From positions 248,001-312,000 of the forward strand of contig NZ_JAJIRP010000002.1 of assembly GCF_025717555.1 (NCBI RefSeq): 64,000 nt of DNA, given 5' to 3'. The notes below the pieces were generated by a model. That model searched no databases. It was given only the letters and a program-made list of their open reading frames with translations, and was not told the DNA's origin. Position 1 is the stretch's first letter. Each line of letters opens with the position of its first letter. Below are positions 26,813 through 36,294 of the stretch, piece after piece. The stretch comes from Paucibacter sp. B2R-40 (GTDB lineage: Bacteria > Pseudomonadota > Gammaproteobacteria > Burkholderiales > Burkholderiaceae_C). A program made the position numbers and the translations under genes.

Positions 26813-27759
26813 TGTTGCGGTTGTTCAAACTGCTGCTGGCCGGCCTGGCCTTGCTGACAAGCCAGGTCAGCGCGCATGAAATGAGCATGGCCGAGATGCA
26901 GCTGCGCGAGATGGCACGCGGCGAATTCTTCTGGCAATGGACGGCCAGTGAAAAGCGCGCGCCGGCCGAAGTACTCAAGCCGGTGTGGCCTGAAAACTGC
27001 GAGGCCGAAGGCAATGTGCTGCACTGCGGCGGCGCCGGCCTGAGCGGCCGCATGGCCATGGACGGCGTAGGCCAAGCCTACTCAGCGGTGATGGTCAAGG
27101 TCTTCTGGCTCGATGGCCAGACCCGCGTCTACACGCTGACCGCCGGCCAGCCGAGCGTGCAACTCTATGGCTCGGCCGATGACAAGAGAGGTATGGGCGA
27201 GATTGCCCGCGCCTACACGCTGCTGGGCGTCGAACACATCCTGGCCGGCATCGATCACCTCCTGTTCGTGATCGCCATGCTGATGCTGGTGGGCTTCAAT
27301 CGCCGCCTGATCTGGACCATCAGCGCCTTCACGCTCGCCCACAGCCTGACTTTGGCCAGCAGCGCCGTAGGTTGGCTGGTATTGCGCCCGCCGCCGGTGG
27401 AAGCGGCGATTGCGCTGTCCATCGTGCTGGTCGCGGCCGAGGCCTTGCACTCGCGCCAGACGATTGCGCGGCGCTGGCCGGCGCTGGTGGCCTTTTTGTT
27501 CGGCCTGGTGCATGGCCTGGGCTTCGCGGGCGCGCTGAAAGAAATCGGCCTGCCTGACCAGCATCTGCTCATCGCGCTGCTGACCTTCAACCTGGGCGTT
27601 GAGATCGGGCAGTTGATGACGGTCGCTGCGGCCTATATTTTGTGGCGTGTGACGGCGCGCTGGCCTTGGGCCGCCAAAGCTCGCACCGTGCTGCTCTACA
27701 TGATAGGCGCCATGGCCGCTTATTGGTCTTTGCTGCGCATCACCACGATCTTTGCCTGA
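26809..27759 (+). CDS. HupE/UreJ-family membrane protein
   Basis: A 316-aa protein. A signal peptide ending SQVSAHE is followed by a periplasmic stretch of about 120 residues and six or seven membrane helices. The HupE/UreJ motif GVEHILAGIDHLLFVIAM is present, followed by FTLAHSLTL and LVHGLGFAGAL. HupE/UreJ proteins are putative nickel or cobalt permeases; the metal is not known for this branch with the extra periplasmic domain. It overlaps the PpiC gene by 4 bp. Confidence 0.9.
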   Translation: MMLRLFKLLLAGLALLTSQVSAHEMSMAEMQLREMARGEFFWQWTASEKRAPAEVLKPVWPENCEAEGNVLHCGGAGLSGRMAMDGVGQAYSAVMVKVFWLDGQTRVYTLTAGQPSVQLYGSADDKRGMGEIARAYTLLGVEHILAGIDHLLFVIAMLMLVGFNRRLIWTISAFTLAHSLTLASSAVGWLVLRPPPVEAAIALSIVLVAAEALHSRQTIARRWPALVAFLFGLVHGLGFAGALKEIGLPDQHLLIALLTFNLGVEIGQLMTVAAAYILWRVTARWPWAAKARTVLLYMIGAMAAYWSLLRITTIFA

Positions 27760-27806
27760 CCCCTTGCCGTCTGCCCCTTGCTGCCTGACCCCTTTGACCG
27801 CCGAAC

Positions 27807-28436
27807 ATGTCCAGCTCCGAAATCATCAGTCTGTTCCCCACGCCTTTTTTGCGCGCGCCGGGCGCCTTGCCGCCCGCCTTGGTGAACGCCTTGGTCAAGC
27901 ATTTCAGCCAGCAGGCGCAGCAAGAGAACAATGCCTCGACTAATCTCTCGCACACCCGCATGCTTAAGCCGAGCGAAAGCCCCTTGCTGGTCGACGCGGC
28001 GGCCTTGATAACGCCAAAGCTGAGCGAGTTCGGCGCGCTGATGTTCGGCGAGCAAATGGGCTGGTCGCTGAAGGAAATGTGGGTCAATGTGCTGGACCAG
28101 GGTGGCAGGCAGGCGATGCACAACCATGCCAACAGCTTTATCTCGGGGGTGGTTTACCTGACACCTACCGATGACTCATCGCGCACCGTCTTCATGAAGT
28201 CGCCGGGCGGCACCGATTTCTCCTTCAAGAACGACCATGCCGGCGTCACCACCGGCCCCTTCAATGCCGAGAAGTGGATCAGCCCCAATCCGGCGGCCGG
28301 CGATCTGGTGCTGTTCCCCAGCTATCTGATGCACGCGGTGCCGCCTAACGAAGGCGCCCGACGCATCACGCTGGCCTTCAATGCGATTCCGGCCAGGCTC
28401 GATTCCTGGGGCTACCAAGTCAGCTTCAGCGGCTGA
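27807..28436 (+). CDS. 2-oxoglutarate/Fe(II) oxygenase-like protein (TIGR02466-type)
   Basis: A 209-aa cytosolic protein. It has the double-stranded beta-helix layout of 2OG-Fe(II) dioxygenases: MHNHANSFISGVVYLT with the first metal His, a DLVLFPSYLMHAV strand with the distal His, and RRITLAFNAI with the Arg for 2-oxoglutarate. The early LFPTPFLR motif is typical of the TIGR02466 group. The substrate is unknown. It lies 47 bp after HupE and 1 bp ahead of the next gene, so it belongs to the same operon. Confidence 0.85.
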   Translation: MSSSEIISLFPTPFLRAPGALPPALVNALVKHFSQQAQQENNASTNLSHTRMLKPSESPLLVDAAALITPKLSEFGALMFGEQMGWSLKEMWVNVLDQGGRQAMHNHANSFISGVVYLTPTDDSSRTVFMKSPGGTDFSFKNDHAGVTTGPFNAEKWISPNPAAGDLVLFPSYLMHAVPPNEGARRITLAFNAIPARLDSWGYQVSFSG

Positions 28437-28437
28437 A

Positions 28438-31089
28438 ATGATGGCGATCAAACGAGGTGAAGGTGCCGCGCTGGCGCTGATGCTGGCCTCGGGCTTTGCG
28501 GGCCTGGGCTACCAAGTGGTCTGGACCCAGCAGGCCGGACTCTGGCTGGGCCATGAATCGGCCGCCGTGCTGGCGGTGGTGGCGGCATTTTTCGGCGGCC
28601 TGTCGCTCGGCGCCTTGAGCTTTGGGCCAAGCATCGAACGCTCGAGGAATCCGCTGCGCTGGTATGCGGCCCTGGAACTTGTCATCGCCTGCTGGGGCCT
28701 CGCGCTGATCCTGCTGATGGCGCCGGCCAGCGCCGCGCTGCTGGCCCTGACAGGCGCGCGGCCCTCGCCGGCCTGGCAATGGACGGTCGCTTTCGCGGGC
28801 TGCTTCTTCTTGCTGCTGCCGGCCACCGTTGCCATGGGCGCCACCTTGCCGGCGCTGGAGCGCGTGCTGGCGCAATGGCGCGGCGCGGGCAGGTCGATTG
28901 CGACGCTCTATGCCAGCAACACCGCCGGTGCAGTGTTGGGCGTGCTGGTCAGCGCCTTCTGGTTGATTCCCAGCCTGGGTCTGACGCGCACGGCCGCTAT
29001 CTGCGTGGCGCTCAATCTGCTGTGCGCGGCGGGCGCCATGCTGGCGCTGCGAGCACCAACGCCCGCCGGCTCCAACCCTGTGCCTACAGGCTCGGGCCAG
29101 CGGGCCATGCTGATGCGCCTGGCCCTGACCGGCCTGCTCGGCATCGGCTACGAGGTCCTGGTGGTGCGCGTGCTCAGCCAGGTGACCGAAGACACGGTCT
29201 ACACCTTTGCCATGCTGCTGGCGGTTTACTTGATCGGCACGGCCGCCGGCGCCGCAGCATGGCAGCGTTGGCTGGCCAAACAGAGTGACGCTGCCAAGTG
29301 CAGCGATCACTTGCTCGCGGCCTTGGCGCTCGCCTGCCTCCTGGGTATCGGCAGTCTGTGGACGGCCGAAGGGCTGCGCGCCCTTTTGCTGAGCGCTTTG
29401 GGCCCTGGCATGGCGGCCGCGATCGCCGTCGAGGCCGCCTTGGCTGTAGCCGCCTTTGCCTTGCCGACCTTGCTGATGGGGGCGCTGTTCAGCCAACTCT
29501 GCGCACGGGCAGCCCAAGCGGGACTGAGCTTCGGCCGCGCGATCGGCTTCAACACCGTGGGCGCGGCCGCAGCGCCGGTCTTGTTTGGCGTGCTGCTGAC
29601 GCCTGCTTTGGGCAGCAAGTGGACCCTGCTGATGATTCCACTGGGCTATCTGGCCTTGGTCGCACCGCAAACTTGGCTGCGGCCGACCGTGCTGCTGCCC
29701 GCCACTGCGACTTTGGCCTTGGCGCTGTTGACGCCGCCCTTGGCCTTTGTCGACGTGCCCGAAGGTGGCCGCATCTTGAGCTACCAGGAAGGCGCGATGG
29801 CTGCCGTCAGCGTGGTTGAAGACGCACAGGGCGTGTCACGCCTGCGCATCAACAACCGCCAGCAAGAAGGCAGCAGCTCCAGCCTGTGGTTCGATGCCCG
29901 CCAGGCGCTGCTGCCGCTGCTGCTGCACCCGGCGCCCAAGCATGCTTTGTTCCTGGGCCTGGGTACCGGCATGACGGCTGCCTCGGCCGCCGAAGATCCG
30001 ACGCTGCAGGTCGATGCGGTGGAGTTGCTGCCCGAGGTGATCAGCGCCTCAGCGCATTTCACCCAGAACCTCAACCAGGGCCGGCCGCACGCCAATCTGC
30101 AGCTGATTGCCAGTGATGCACGCCGTTATGTCAGGGCCTCAGCAACGGGCTATGACGTGATCATCTCGGACAACTTCCACCCGGCGCGCAGCGGCTCGGG
30201 TGCGCTCTACACGGTCGAGCATTTTCAAGCGGTGCGCGCCAGGCTGGCCGAGGGCGGCTTGTTCTGCCAATGGTTGCCGCTGCACCAGCTCGACCTGCCG
30301 ACCCTGCGCAGCATCGTGCGCTCGTTCTTGATCGCCTACCCGGGCGCCACCGCGATCCTGGCCAACAACAGCCTGGAGACACCGGTGCTCGGCTTGATCG
30401 GCCGCCAAGCAGATGGCAGCAGTGGTTTCACCAGTGTGGAGGCGGCGCGCACGCGGTTGGCGGCGGCCTCGTTCGCCCGGTCGCCGGCTCAATTCGGCAT
30501 TGAGGACGAATTCGCGCTCTTGGGCAGCTTTGTCGCTGGGCCGGCCGCCTTGGTCAAGTTCGCCTCGGATGCCCCGGCCAATACCGATGACCACCCCGTG
30601 GTCGCGCACCTGGCGCCGCGCATCACCTATGCGCCCGATTCAGCACCGCGCGATCGGTTAATGGCCTTGCTACCGGCCTTGAACATCAGTCCGGCCGACT
30701 TGTTTGGCGCGCAGGCGCTGAGCGCTGAAAACTCAGCCAGCGCGGCCCGTCTGAGCGCCTACTGGCAGGCGCGCCGGCAGTTCATAGAGGCAGGCCGTCA
30801 CATCCACGCGAGCGGGGATCTGCGCGCCATGCTGGCCCAGGTCGAGGGCCCGCTGCTGGATGTTTTGCAACTCAGCCCGGACTTCCGCCCGGCTTACGAT
30901 CCACTCTTGCGCATGGCCAAGGCCCTCGCTGGGCTTGACCCTGAGAAGGCCCAAGTTTTACTCAAGCAACTGCAAAGCCGGCAACCGGCGCGCCAGGAGG
31001 CCGGAGATATCTTGCTTCAAATGGGCGGGATGGCCGGCGTGGCCGATGCTGCACAGCCCCATGCGGGCAGGCAAGCCGGCAGCCCCTGA
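28438..31089 (+). CDS. Membrane-fused spermidine synthase-like protein
   Basis: An 883-aa fusion. The first 460 residues contain 12 or more hydrophobic helices like a permease half (GFAGLGYQVVWTQQAGLWLG, then SNTAGAVLGVLVSAFWL). The second part is a spermidine-synthase-like Rossmann domain with LFLGLGTGMTAASA, VDAVELLPEVI, DARRYVRAS and VIISDNFHPARSGS. The C-terminal 170 residues look like TPR-type helices. Fused proteins of this family have no firm function; the aminopropyl-transfer chemistry is inferred. It is the last gene of the cluster. Confidence 0.88.
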   Translation: MMAIKRGEGAALALMLASGFAGLGYQVVWTQQAGLWLGHESAAVLAVVAAFFGGLSLGALSFGPSIERSRNPLRWYAALELVIACWGLALILLMAPASAALLALTGARPSPAWQWTVAFAGCFFLLLPATVAMGATLPALERVLAQWRGAGRSIATLYASNTAGAVLGVLVSAFWLIPSLGLTRTAAICVALNLLCAAGAMLALRAPTPAGSNPVPTGSGQRAMLMRLALTGLLGIGYEVLVVRVLSQVTEDTVYTFAMLLAVYLIGTAAGAAAWQRWLAKQSDAAKCSDHLLAALALACLLGIGSLWTAEGLRALLLSALGPGMAAAIAVEAALAVAAFALPTLLMGALFSQLCARAAQAGLSFGRAIGFNTVGAAAAPVLFGVLLTPALGSKWTLLMIPLGYLALVAPQTWLRPTVLLPATATLALALLTPPLAFVDVPEGGRILSYQEGAMAAVSVVEDAQGVSRLRINNRQQEGSSSSLWFDARQALLPLLLHPAPKHALFLGLGTGMTAASAAEDPTLQVDAVELLPEVISASAHFTQNLNQGRPHANLQLIASDARRYVRASATGYDVIISDNFHPARSGSGALYTVEHFQAVRARLAEGGLFCQWLPLHQLDLPTLRSIVRSFLIAYPGATAILANNSLETPVLGLIGRQADGSSGFTSVEAARTRLAAASFARSPAQFGIEDEFALLGSFVAGPAALVKFASDAPANTDDHPVVAHLAPRITYAPDSAPRDRLMALLPALNISPADLFGAQALSAENSASAARLSAYWQARRQFIEAGRHIHASGDLRAMLAQVEGPLLDVLQLSPDFRPAYDPLLRMAKALAGLDPEKAQVLLKQLQSRQPARQEAGDILLQMGGMAGVADAAQPHAGRQAGSP

Positions 31090-31273
31090 TCTGCCGGCGG
31101 GATAGGTCCGGCGCCTGCGGAGCTGCACTTTTCCCGCCGATGTCGTGCGTTTGCTCACACGGCAACGATGGTGCCGGCGCGCACATGTAAGCAATTGCAG
31201 TCAAGCTAGCGGCCAGCATTGCGATCGCCCAGGCGGCATCCGTTGACGCCGCCGCCGGTCAAGGAGCAAGGCC

Positions 31274-32830
31274 ATGAACGAAGAACTTGCACCCGTCCTC
31301 GAGCCCGCAGCAGCAACAGCTCCTGCTGCGGCCCTTGCCACCATCTTGTTCGTGGACGATGAGCCCTCCATCCTGAGCGCCTTGCGGCGCTTGTTTCGCC
31401 CGCAAGGCTATAAGGTGTTGATGGCCGAGGGCGGCGAAGCCGGCCTGGCACTGCTGGAGCTGGAGCAGGTTGACCTGGTGATCTCCGACATGCGCATGCC
31501 CGAGATGGACGGCGTGCAGTTTCTGGAGCAGGTGCGCCAGCGCTGGCCCGGCATTGTGCGCGTGATGTTGACCGGCTATGCCGACATCAGCTCCACCATC
31601 GGGGCCATCAACCGCGGCGAGATTCACCGCTATATCGCCAAGCCCTGGGACGATCAGGACATATTGCTGTCTGTCAGCGACGGCCTGACCCGCCGGCGTC
31701 TGGAGCGCGAGAACCAGCGCCTGGCCCTGTTGACCCAGGAACAGAACCTGCAGTTGCAAGTGGTCAATGGCCAGCTGAACGAGGCCAATACGCAGCTCCA
31801 AGATGTCAACGCTCAGCTGCAAGGCGCCAATCAGCAACTGCACGGCGTCAATGAGGAGTTGGAGCTGCGCGTCAAGGCGCGCACCCAGGAGCTGGAGTCG
31901 GTCAACGGCCAACTGGCCGATGCCAACGTGCAGCTCGGTACGGCGAACGCGCAGATGGAAAAAGCCAATCAGCAACTGAACGCGGCGAACCTGCAGCTGG
32001 AGGAGAACTTCGCGCTTTCGATCAGCGTATTCGCCGGCCTGCTGGAGCTGCGCGATGGCAGCGTGGCCGGCCACGGCCACCGTGTCGCCACCCTGGCCCG
32101 GCGCATGGCCGAGCAGATGGACCTGAGCGCCATCGAGGTGACCGACATCTACAACGCCGGCTTGCTGCATGAGGTCGGCAAGATCGGCCTGCCCGACCAT
32201 CTGTTGCAAAAGACCGTGTCGCTGATGACGGGCGACGAGTTCGAGCAATACAAGCTGCACCCACAACACGCGCAAGCGGCGCTGATGCCACTGGGCCGGC
32301 TGCGCCAGACCGCTGTGATCATTCGCGCCCAACATGAGCGGGTCGACGGCAAAGGCTTCCCCGATGGGCTGCAAGGCCTGGAGCTGCCGCTGGGTGCGCA
32401 AATCATTCAGGTGGCGGCGACCTATGAGGCGCTGATCAGCGGGCGCTTGGCGGAAAAGGTCTACTCGACCGAAGATGCTGCGGCAGCGATTCGGGAAGGC
32501 CTGGGCACCCGCCAAGAGGCAGCCGTGCAAGAGGCGTTTGACCTCGTGTTGGAGCAGATAGTGGCCGAGGCCGGCGCCGATATTGAAGTGCTGTCGGCCG
32601 AGCTCAAGTCAGGCATGGTGCTGAGCCGGCCGGTGCTGAGCCCGCATGGCAATGTCTTGCTGCCGGCGGCCTTTCACTTCACGTCACCGGTGATCAAACA
32701 GGTGCTGGATTTTGAGCAGCGCTTGGGCCAGCCCTTCAGCTTCTTCGTCAAGAAGCCGCAAGACCCTAAGTCGGCCGGCACGAGCAAAAAGCCAGCTCCA
32801 GCCACTCCGGCCGCTAGCGCAGCAGCCTGA
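31274..32830 (+). CDS. Response regulator with coiled coil and degenerate HD-GYP domain
   Basis: A 518-aa protein preceded by a clear AAGGAG ribosome site. A receiver domain (ILFVDDEPSIL, acceptor Asp in DLVISDMRMPEMDG, switch VMLTGYAD) is followed by a long coiled coil of about 125 residues built from QLNEANTQL-type heptads, then an HD-GYP-like domain. Canonical HD-GYP enzymes hydrolyse cyclic di-GMP. Here the HD motif reads LLHEVGKIGLPD and the GYP motif QHERVDGKGFP, so key metal ligands are altered. Activity may be lost. The PAS kinase 24 bp downstream is the likely partner. Confidence 0.9.
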   Translation: MNEELAPVLEPAAATAPAAALATILFVDDEPSILSALRRLFRPQGYKVLMAEGGEAGLALLELEQVDLVISDMRMPEMDGVQFLEQVRQRWPGIVRVMLTGYADISSTIGAINRGEIHRYIAKPWDDQDILLSVSDGLTRRRLERENQRLALLTQEQNLQLQVVNGQLNEANTQLQDVNAQLQGANQQLHGVNEELELRVKARTQELESVNGQLADANVQLGTANAQMEKANQQLNAANLQLEENFALSISVFAGLLELRDGSVAGHGHRVATLARRMAEQMDLSAIEVTDIYNAGLLHEVGKIGLPDHLLQKTVSLMTGDEFEQYKLHPQHAQAALMPLGRLRQTAVIIRAQHERVDGKGFPDGLQGLELPLGAQIIQVAATYEALISGRLAEKVYSTEDAAAAIREGLGTRQEAAVQEAFDLVLEQIVAEAGADIEVLSAELKSGMVLSRPVLSPHGNVLLPAAFHFTSPVIKQVLDFEQRLGQPFSFFVKKPQDPKSAGTSKKPAPATPAASAAA

Positions 32831-32853
32831 GCAAATATCGCAAGGGAAGCAGC

Positions 32854-35007
32854 ATGCAAGCGCATCACACTCCAGGCCTGGGCAACGCCGCACCAAAGCT
32901 GGCCGCATTTGGCGCGGCGCAAACAAGTGCACTCGATGACTTGCAACGCCTGGCACTGGACGCCGTCAGCGCGCCACTGCTGGTGCATGGTGGCGGCTTG
33001 ATCCTCTACGCCAACCCGGCCATGCTGCGCCTCTTGGGCTATGACCTGGAACAGTTGCAAAGCCTGCCGCATTACGCCTGGGCCAATGATGCCGACGTCG
33101 AGAACCTGAGAGCCTACGGCGAGCGATGCTTGCAGCAGGACGAAGCCTTGCCGACGCTGGAATGCGAGGCCATGACCGCCACCGGCGCGGTGCGTTTTCT
33201 CGAAGTCACCGCCCGCGGCTTGGCCACGGCCGAGGGCAAGCTGGTGCTGCTCAGCTGCCAGGATTTGAGCGATATGCGCCATGTGCAGATGAGCTTGCTG
33301 GAGGTCGGGCAGGTGATGCATCAAATTCTGGAAAACAACCCGGTGCCCACTTTTGTGATCGACAAGAACCACCGCATCACCCATTGGAACGGCGCCTGCA
33401 CACAGCTCACCGGCGTCGAGTCCTGCGATGTGGTCGGCAGCACCGAGGCCTGGAAGCCCTTCTACGACCAAGCGCGCCCGCTGCTGGTGGACCTGATCGT
33501 CGAAGGCTCGGTGGCCGAGGAGCGCCAGCGCCTGTATGGCGACAATTTGCGCGCCTCCAGCCTGGTGCTGCGCGCCTATGAGACCGAAGACTTTTTCCCC
33601 CAATTTGGCGAATCCGGGCGCTGGATCTTCTGCACCGCCGCCCCGCTGTATGACATGCAGGGCAAGGTCGTCGGCGCCATTGCCACGCTCTTGGACGTGA
33701 GCGAGCGCCATCTGGCCGAAGAACAATTGCGCCAGCACCAAGCCGAGCTGGAAGGCACGGTGGCTGAGCGCACGGCCGAGCTCTCGCGCAGCCACCGGGA
33801 GTTGGCCGCTTTCATGGAGAACGCCTCGGTTGGCATCATCTACAGCAGCCGCCACCAGATCGTGCGCAGCAATAAAAAGTTCGCCGAGATTTTCGAACTG
33901 GACACGAGCGAGCCCGCCGAGCTGCTGGCCTCACAGTTTTTCAGCAGCCAGCAGGCCTACCAGGAGCTCTTGAATATTGCCACGCCGGTGCTCGGCAAGG
34001 GTCAGTCATTGATGCACGAAATGGAGATGCTGACCGCCGCCGGCAATCGCATCTGGGTGCAGCTGATTGCCTACCCGGCCAACCCAGCCGACCTGCATTC
34101 GGGCGTCTGGTGGCTGCTGCAAGACCGCAGCGAGGTGACCCGCGCGCAACGCGAGTTGGTCAACAACTACCGCGATATCAAGCAAGCCCATGCGCGCCTG
34201 GAAGAAGCGCAGAACCAGTTGTTGCAGTCCGAAAAAATGGCCTCGATTGGGCAATTGGCCGCCGGGGTTGCGCATGAGATCAACAACCCGGTCGGCTTCG
34301 TCAGCTCCAATCTCGGTACGCTGCGCCGCTATGTCGAACCCCTACTCAAGCTGGTGACGCTGTACGGCGGCCTCGACCTGTCGGCGCAGCCGGCCGCGCA
34401 ACTGGCCCAGCTCAAGACCTTGGCAGAGCAGGCCGATCTGGAATTCATCCACGAGGACTTGCCGCAGCTGCTGAAGGAAAGCGACGAAGGCCTGAGCCGG
34501 GTCAAGAAGATCGTGCAGGATTTGAAGGACTTCTCGCGCGTCGACCAAGCCGACTGGCAAGAAGCCGACCTCAACCAAGGCCTGGCTTCGACGCTCAATG
34601 TGGTGCGCCACGAGATCAAATACCAAGCCGAGGTCACCTGCAACTTCGGCCGCCTGCCCCTGGTGCGCTGCCTGGCCGGCCAGCTCAACCAGGTCTTCAT
34701 GAACCTGATCATCAACGCGGCGCACGCGATCGCGCAGCGCGGTGAGATCAAGCTCAGCTCCGAGCAGATTGATGACTATGTTTGCGTCAGCGTGCAAGAC
34801 AATGGCTGCGGCATGAGCGCTGAGGTGCAGCGCCGCATCTTTGACCCTTTCTTCACCACCAAGCCGGTCGGCCAAGGCACGGGCCTGGGCCTGTCGCTGA
34901 GCTTTTCCATCGTCAAAAAGCATGGCGGGCGCATCGAGCTGATATCCAGCCCCGGCGCGGGCAGTTGTTTCAAGGTCTGGCTGCCGGTGCGCGGGCCGAA
35001 TGCCTGA
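32854..35007 (+). CDS. Multi-PAS sensor histidine kinase
   Basis: A 717-aa kinase without clear membrane helices, probably cytoplasmic. Three PAS-type regions lie at about residues 30-130, 155-290 and 320-430, followed by a coiled coil, the H-box GQLAAGVAHEINNPVGFVSS and an ATPase domain with NLIINAAHAI, DNGCGM and GTGLGLSLSFSI. The H-box differs from the neighbouring membrane kinase at 7546 and belongs to the NtrB-like 'HEINNP' class. It is co-directional with the HD-GYP regulator before it and the porin after it. Confidence 0.93.
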   Translation: MQAHHTPGLGNAAPKLAAFGAAQTSALDDLQRLALDAVSAPLLVHGGGLILYANPAMLRLLGYDLEQLQSLPHYAWANDADVENLRAYGERCLQQDEALPTLECEAMTATGAVRFLEVTARGLATAEGKLVLLSCQDLSDMRHVQMSLLEVGQVMHQILENNPVPTFVIDKNHRITHWNGACTQLTGVESCDVVGSTEAWKPFYDQARPLLVDLIVEGSVAEERQRLYGDNLRASSLVLRAYETEDFFPQFGESGRWIFCTAAPLYDMQGKVVGAIATLLDVSERHLAEEQLRQHQAELEGTVAERTAELSRSHRELAAFMENASVGIIYSSRHQIVRSNKKFAEIFELDTSEPAELLASQFFSSQQAYQELLNIATPVLGKGQSLMHEMEMLTAAGNRIWVQLIAYPANPADLHSGVWWLLQDRSEVTRAQRELVNNYRDIKQAHARLEEAQNQLLQSEKMASIGQLAAGVAHEINNPVGFVSSNLGTLRRYVEPLLKLVTLYGGLDLSAQPAAQLAQLKTLAEQADLEFIHEDLPQLLKESDEGLSRVKKIVQDLKDFSRVDQADWQEADLNQGLASTLNVVRHEIKYQAEVTCNFGRLPLVRCLAGQLNQVFMNLIINAAHAIAQRGEIKLSSEQIDDYVCVSVQDNGCGMSAEVQRRIFDPFFTTKPVGQGTGLGLSLSFSIVKKHGGRIELISSPGAGSCFKVWLPVRGPNA

Positions 35008-35114
35008 GCCCAGAAAAGCACGCCAAACTGTTCAAGAAGTCACGCTGCCTGCCGATACCGTCCTACGGGCATCGTCGTTGGGATGGTGCCAGCCCATCAC
35101 CCAAAGGACGGAAG

Positions 35115-36278
35115 ATGAGAAAACTTCACGCTGTCAAACTGCAAAGAATTGGCTCGGCAGTCGCCCTGCTGTTCGCCGCCGGCACGGCATCGGCGCTTGA
35201 CTACAGCTACTCAGGCTTTGCCAATGTGACCGCCGGGCGCGTTTTCAGTGGCAGTGGGCTGAACATCGGCTACCCCAATCCTCAAACCTGGCCCCAATGC
35301 CCGAGCTGCTATGTGGCTGACTTCTCGCATGGGTCGGTCTATGAAACCAGCTGGACCTTGAAGCCCGAGTCGCGTGCGGGCCTGCAGGGCACCGTCAATT
35401 TCACCTCTGACTTCTCCTTCACCGGGCAGCTGATGGCCAGGCATGCTGCCGAAGAAGCCAAGCTGGATATCGAATGGGCTTTTCTGAGCTACAACCTCAG
35501 CCCCAAATTCACACTGCAGGCCGGCCGCAAGCGCCTGCCTTTGTTCTATTTCTCGGACTTCCAGGACGTCAGCTTCGCCTACAACTGGGTGCGGGTGCCG
35601 CCCGATGTGTACGGCTGGGCGGTCGTCAATTACAACGGCGCCAACATCACCTACCGCGATGACATCGCCGGTTGGGCGGTCAAGTCCAATGCCTACGCGG
35701 GCCAGGAGCATTCCAAGGAAAACCCGATCGCCAAGCTGGAGCGCCCAGAGCGCCAAGACATCAGCTGGGACAATATGATGGGCATCGACCTGGAGCTCAA
35801 TCGCGATTGGTTCACCGCGCGCTTTTCCTATAACAAGTCCAAGCAACGCTCGGTCTTATGGCTGCCCGAGGGTCAGGTACAAACCTCGCCCGACCCCGAT
35901 CTCTACGGCAAGTCTTCGCCGCAGACCTTCAGCTCGGCCGCCTTCAATATCGACCTCGACAACTGGGTCGGCCGCAGCGAGTTTTCGCGCATCACGCGCA
36001 CCCCGGCGCGCGGCAGCTACCGCGGCTACATGATCGGCGGTGGCTACCGCATCGGCAAGTTCCTGCCCATGATCACCATCAGCGAATTGCGGGCCTATAG
36101 CGCCGGCGACGCCTCCAAACATGTCGAAACCGACAGCAATATCGGCGTCACGCTGCGCTATCAATTGAACGACAGCAGCAGCCTCAAGCTTCAGGTGGAC
36201 CGCAGCCGCTGGGACTTCTTGGACGGCACCGACAGCAAACGCAAGCTGATGACCGTCTCTTACGACATGATCTTCTGA
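35115..36278 (+). CDS. Outer-membrane porin-like beta-barrel protein
   Basis: A 387-aa protein with a signal peptide (IGSAVALLFAAGTASA) and a mature start LDYSYSGFANV. Alternating hydrophobic strands and tyrosine-rich turns run to a terminal Phe (VSYDMIF), the usual barrel signature. Strands such as FTLQAGRKRLPLFYFSDF resemble DcaP- or phosphate-selective-type porins, but substrate choice is not decided by sequence. Start is the ATG after AAGGACGGAAG. The next gene is a small phosphate-binding-like protein 16 bp away, so the pair may serve one solute. Confidence 0.85.
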   Translation: MRKLHAVKLQRIGSAVALLFAAGTASALDYSYSGFANVTAGRVFSGSGLNIGYPNPQTWPQCPSCYVADFSHGSVYETSWTLKPESRAGLQGTVNFTSDFSFTGQLMARHAAEEAKLDIEWAFLSYNLSPKFTLQAGRKRLPLFYFSDFQDVSFAYNWVRVPPDVYGWAVVNYNGANITYRDDIAGWAVKSNAYAGQEHSKENPIAKLERPERQDISWDNMMGIDLELNRDWFTARFSYNKSKQRSVLWLPEGQVQTSPDPDLYGKSSPQTFSSAAFNIDLDNWVGRSEFSRITRTPARGSYRGYMIGGGYRIGKFLPMITISELRAYSAGDASKHVETDSNIGVTLRYQLNDSSSLKLQVDRSRWDFLDGTDSKRKLMTVSYDMIF

Positions 36279-36294
36279 AGCAGGAGCAAAGATC

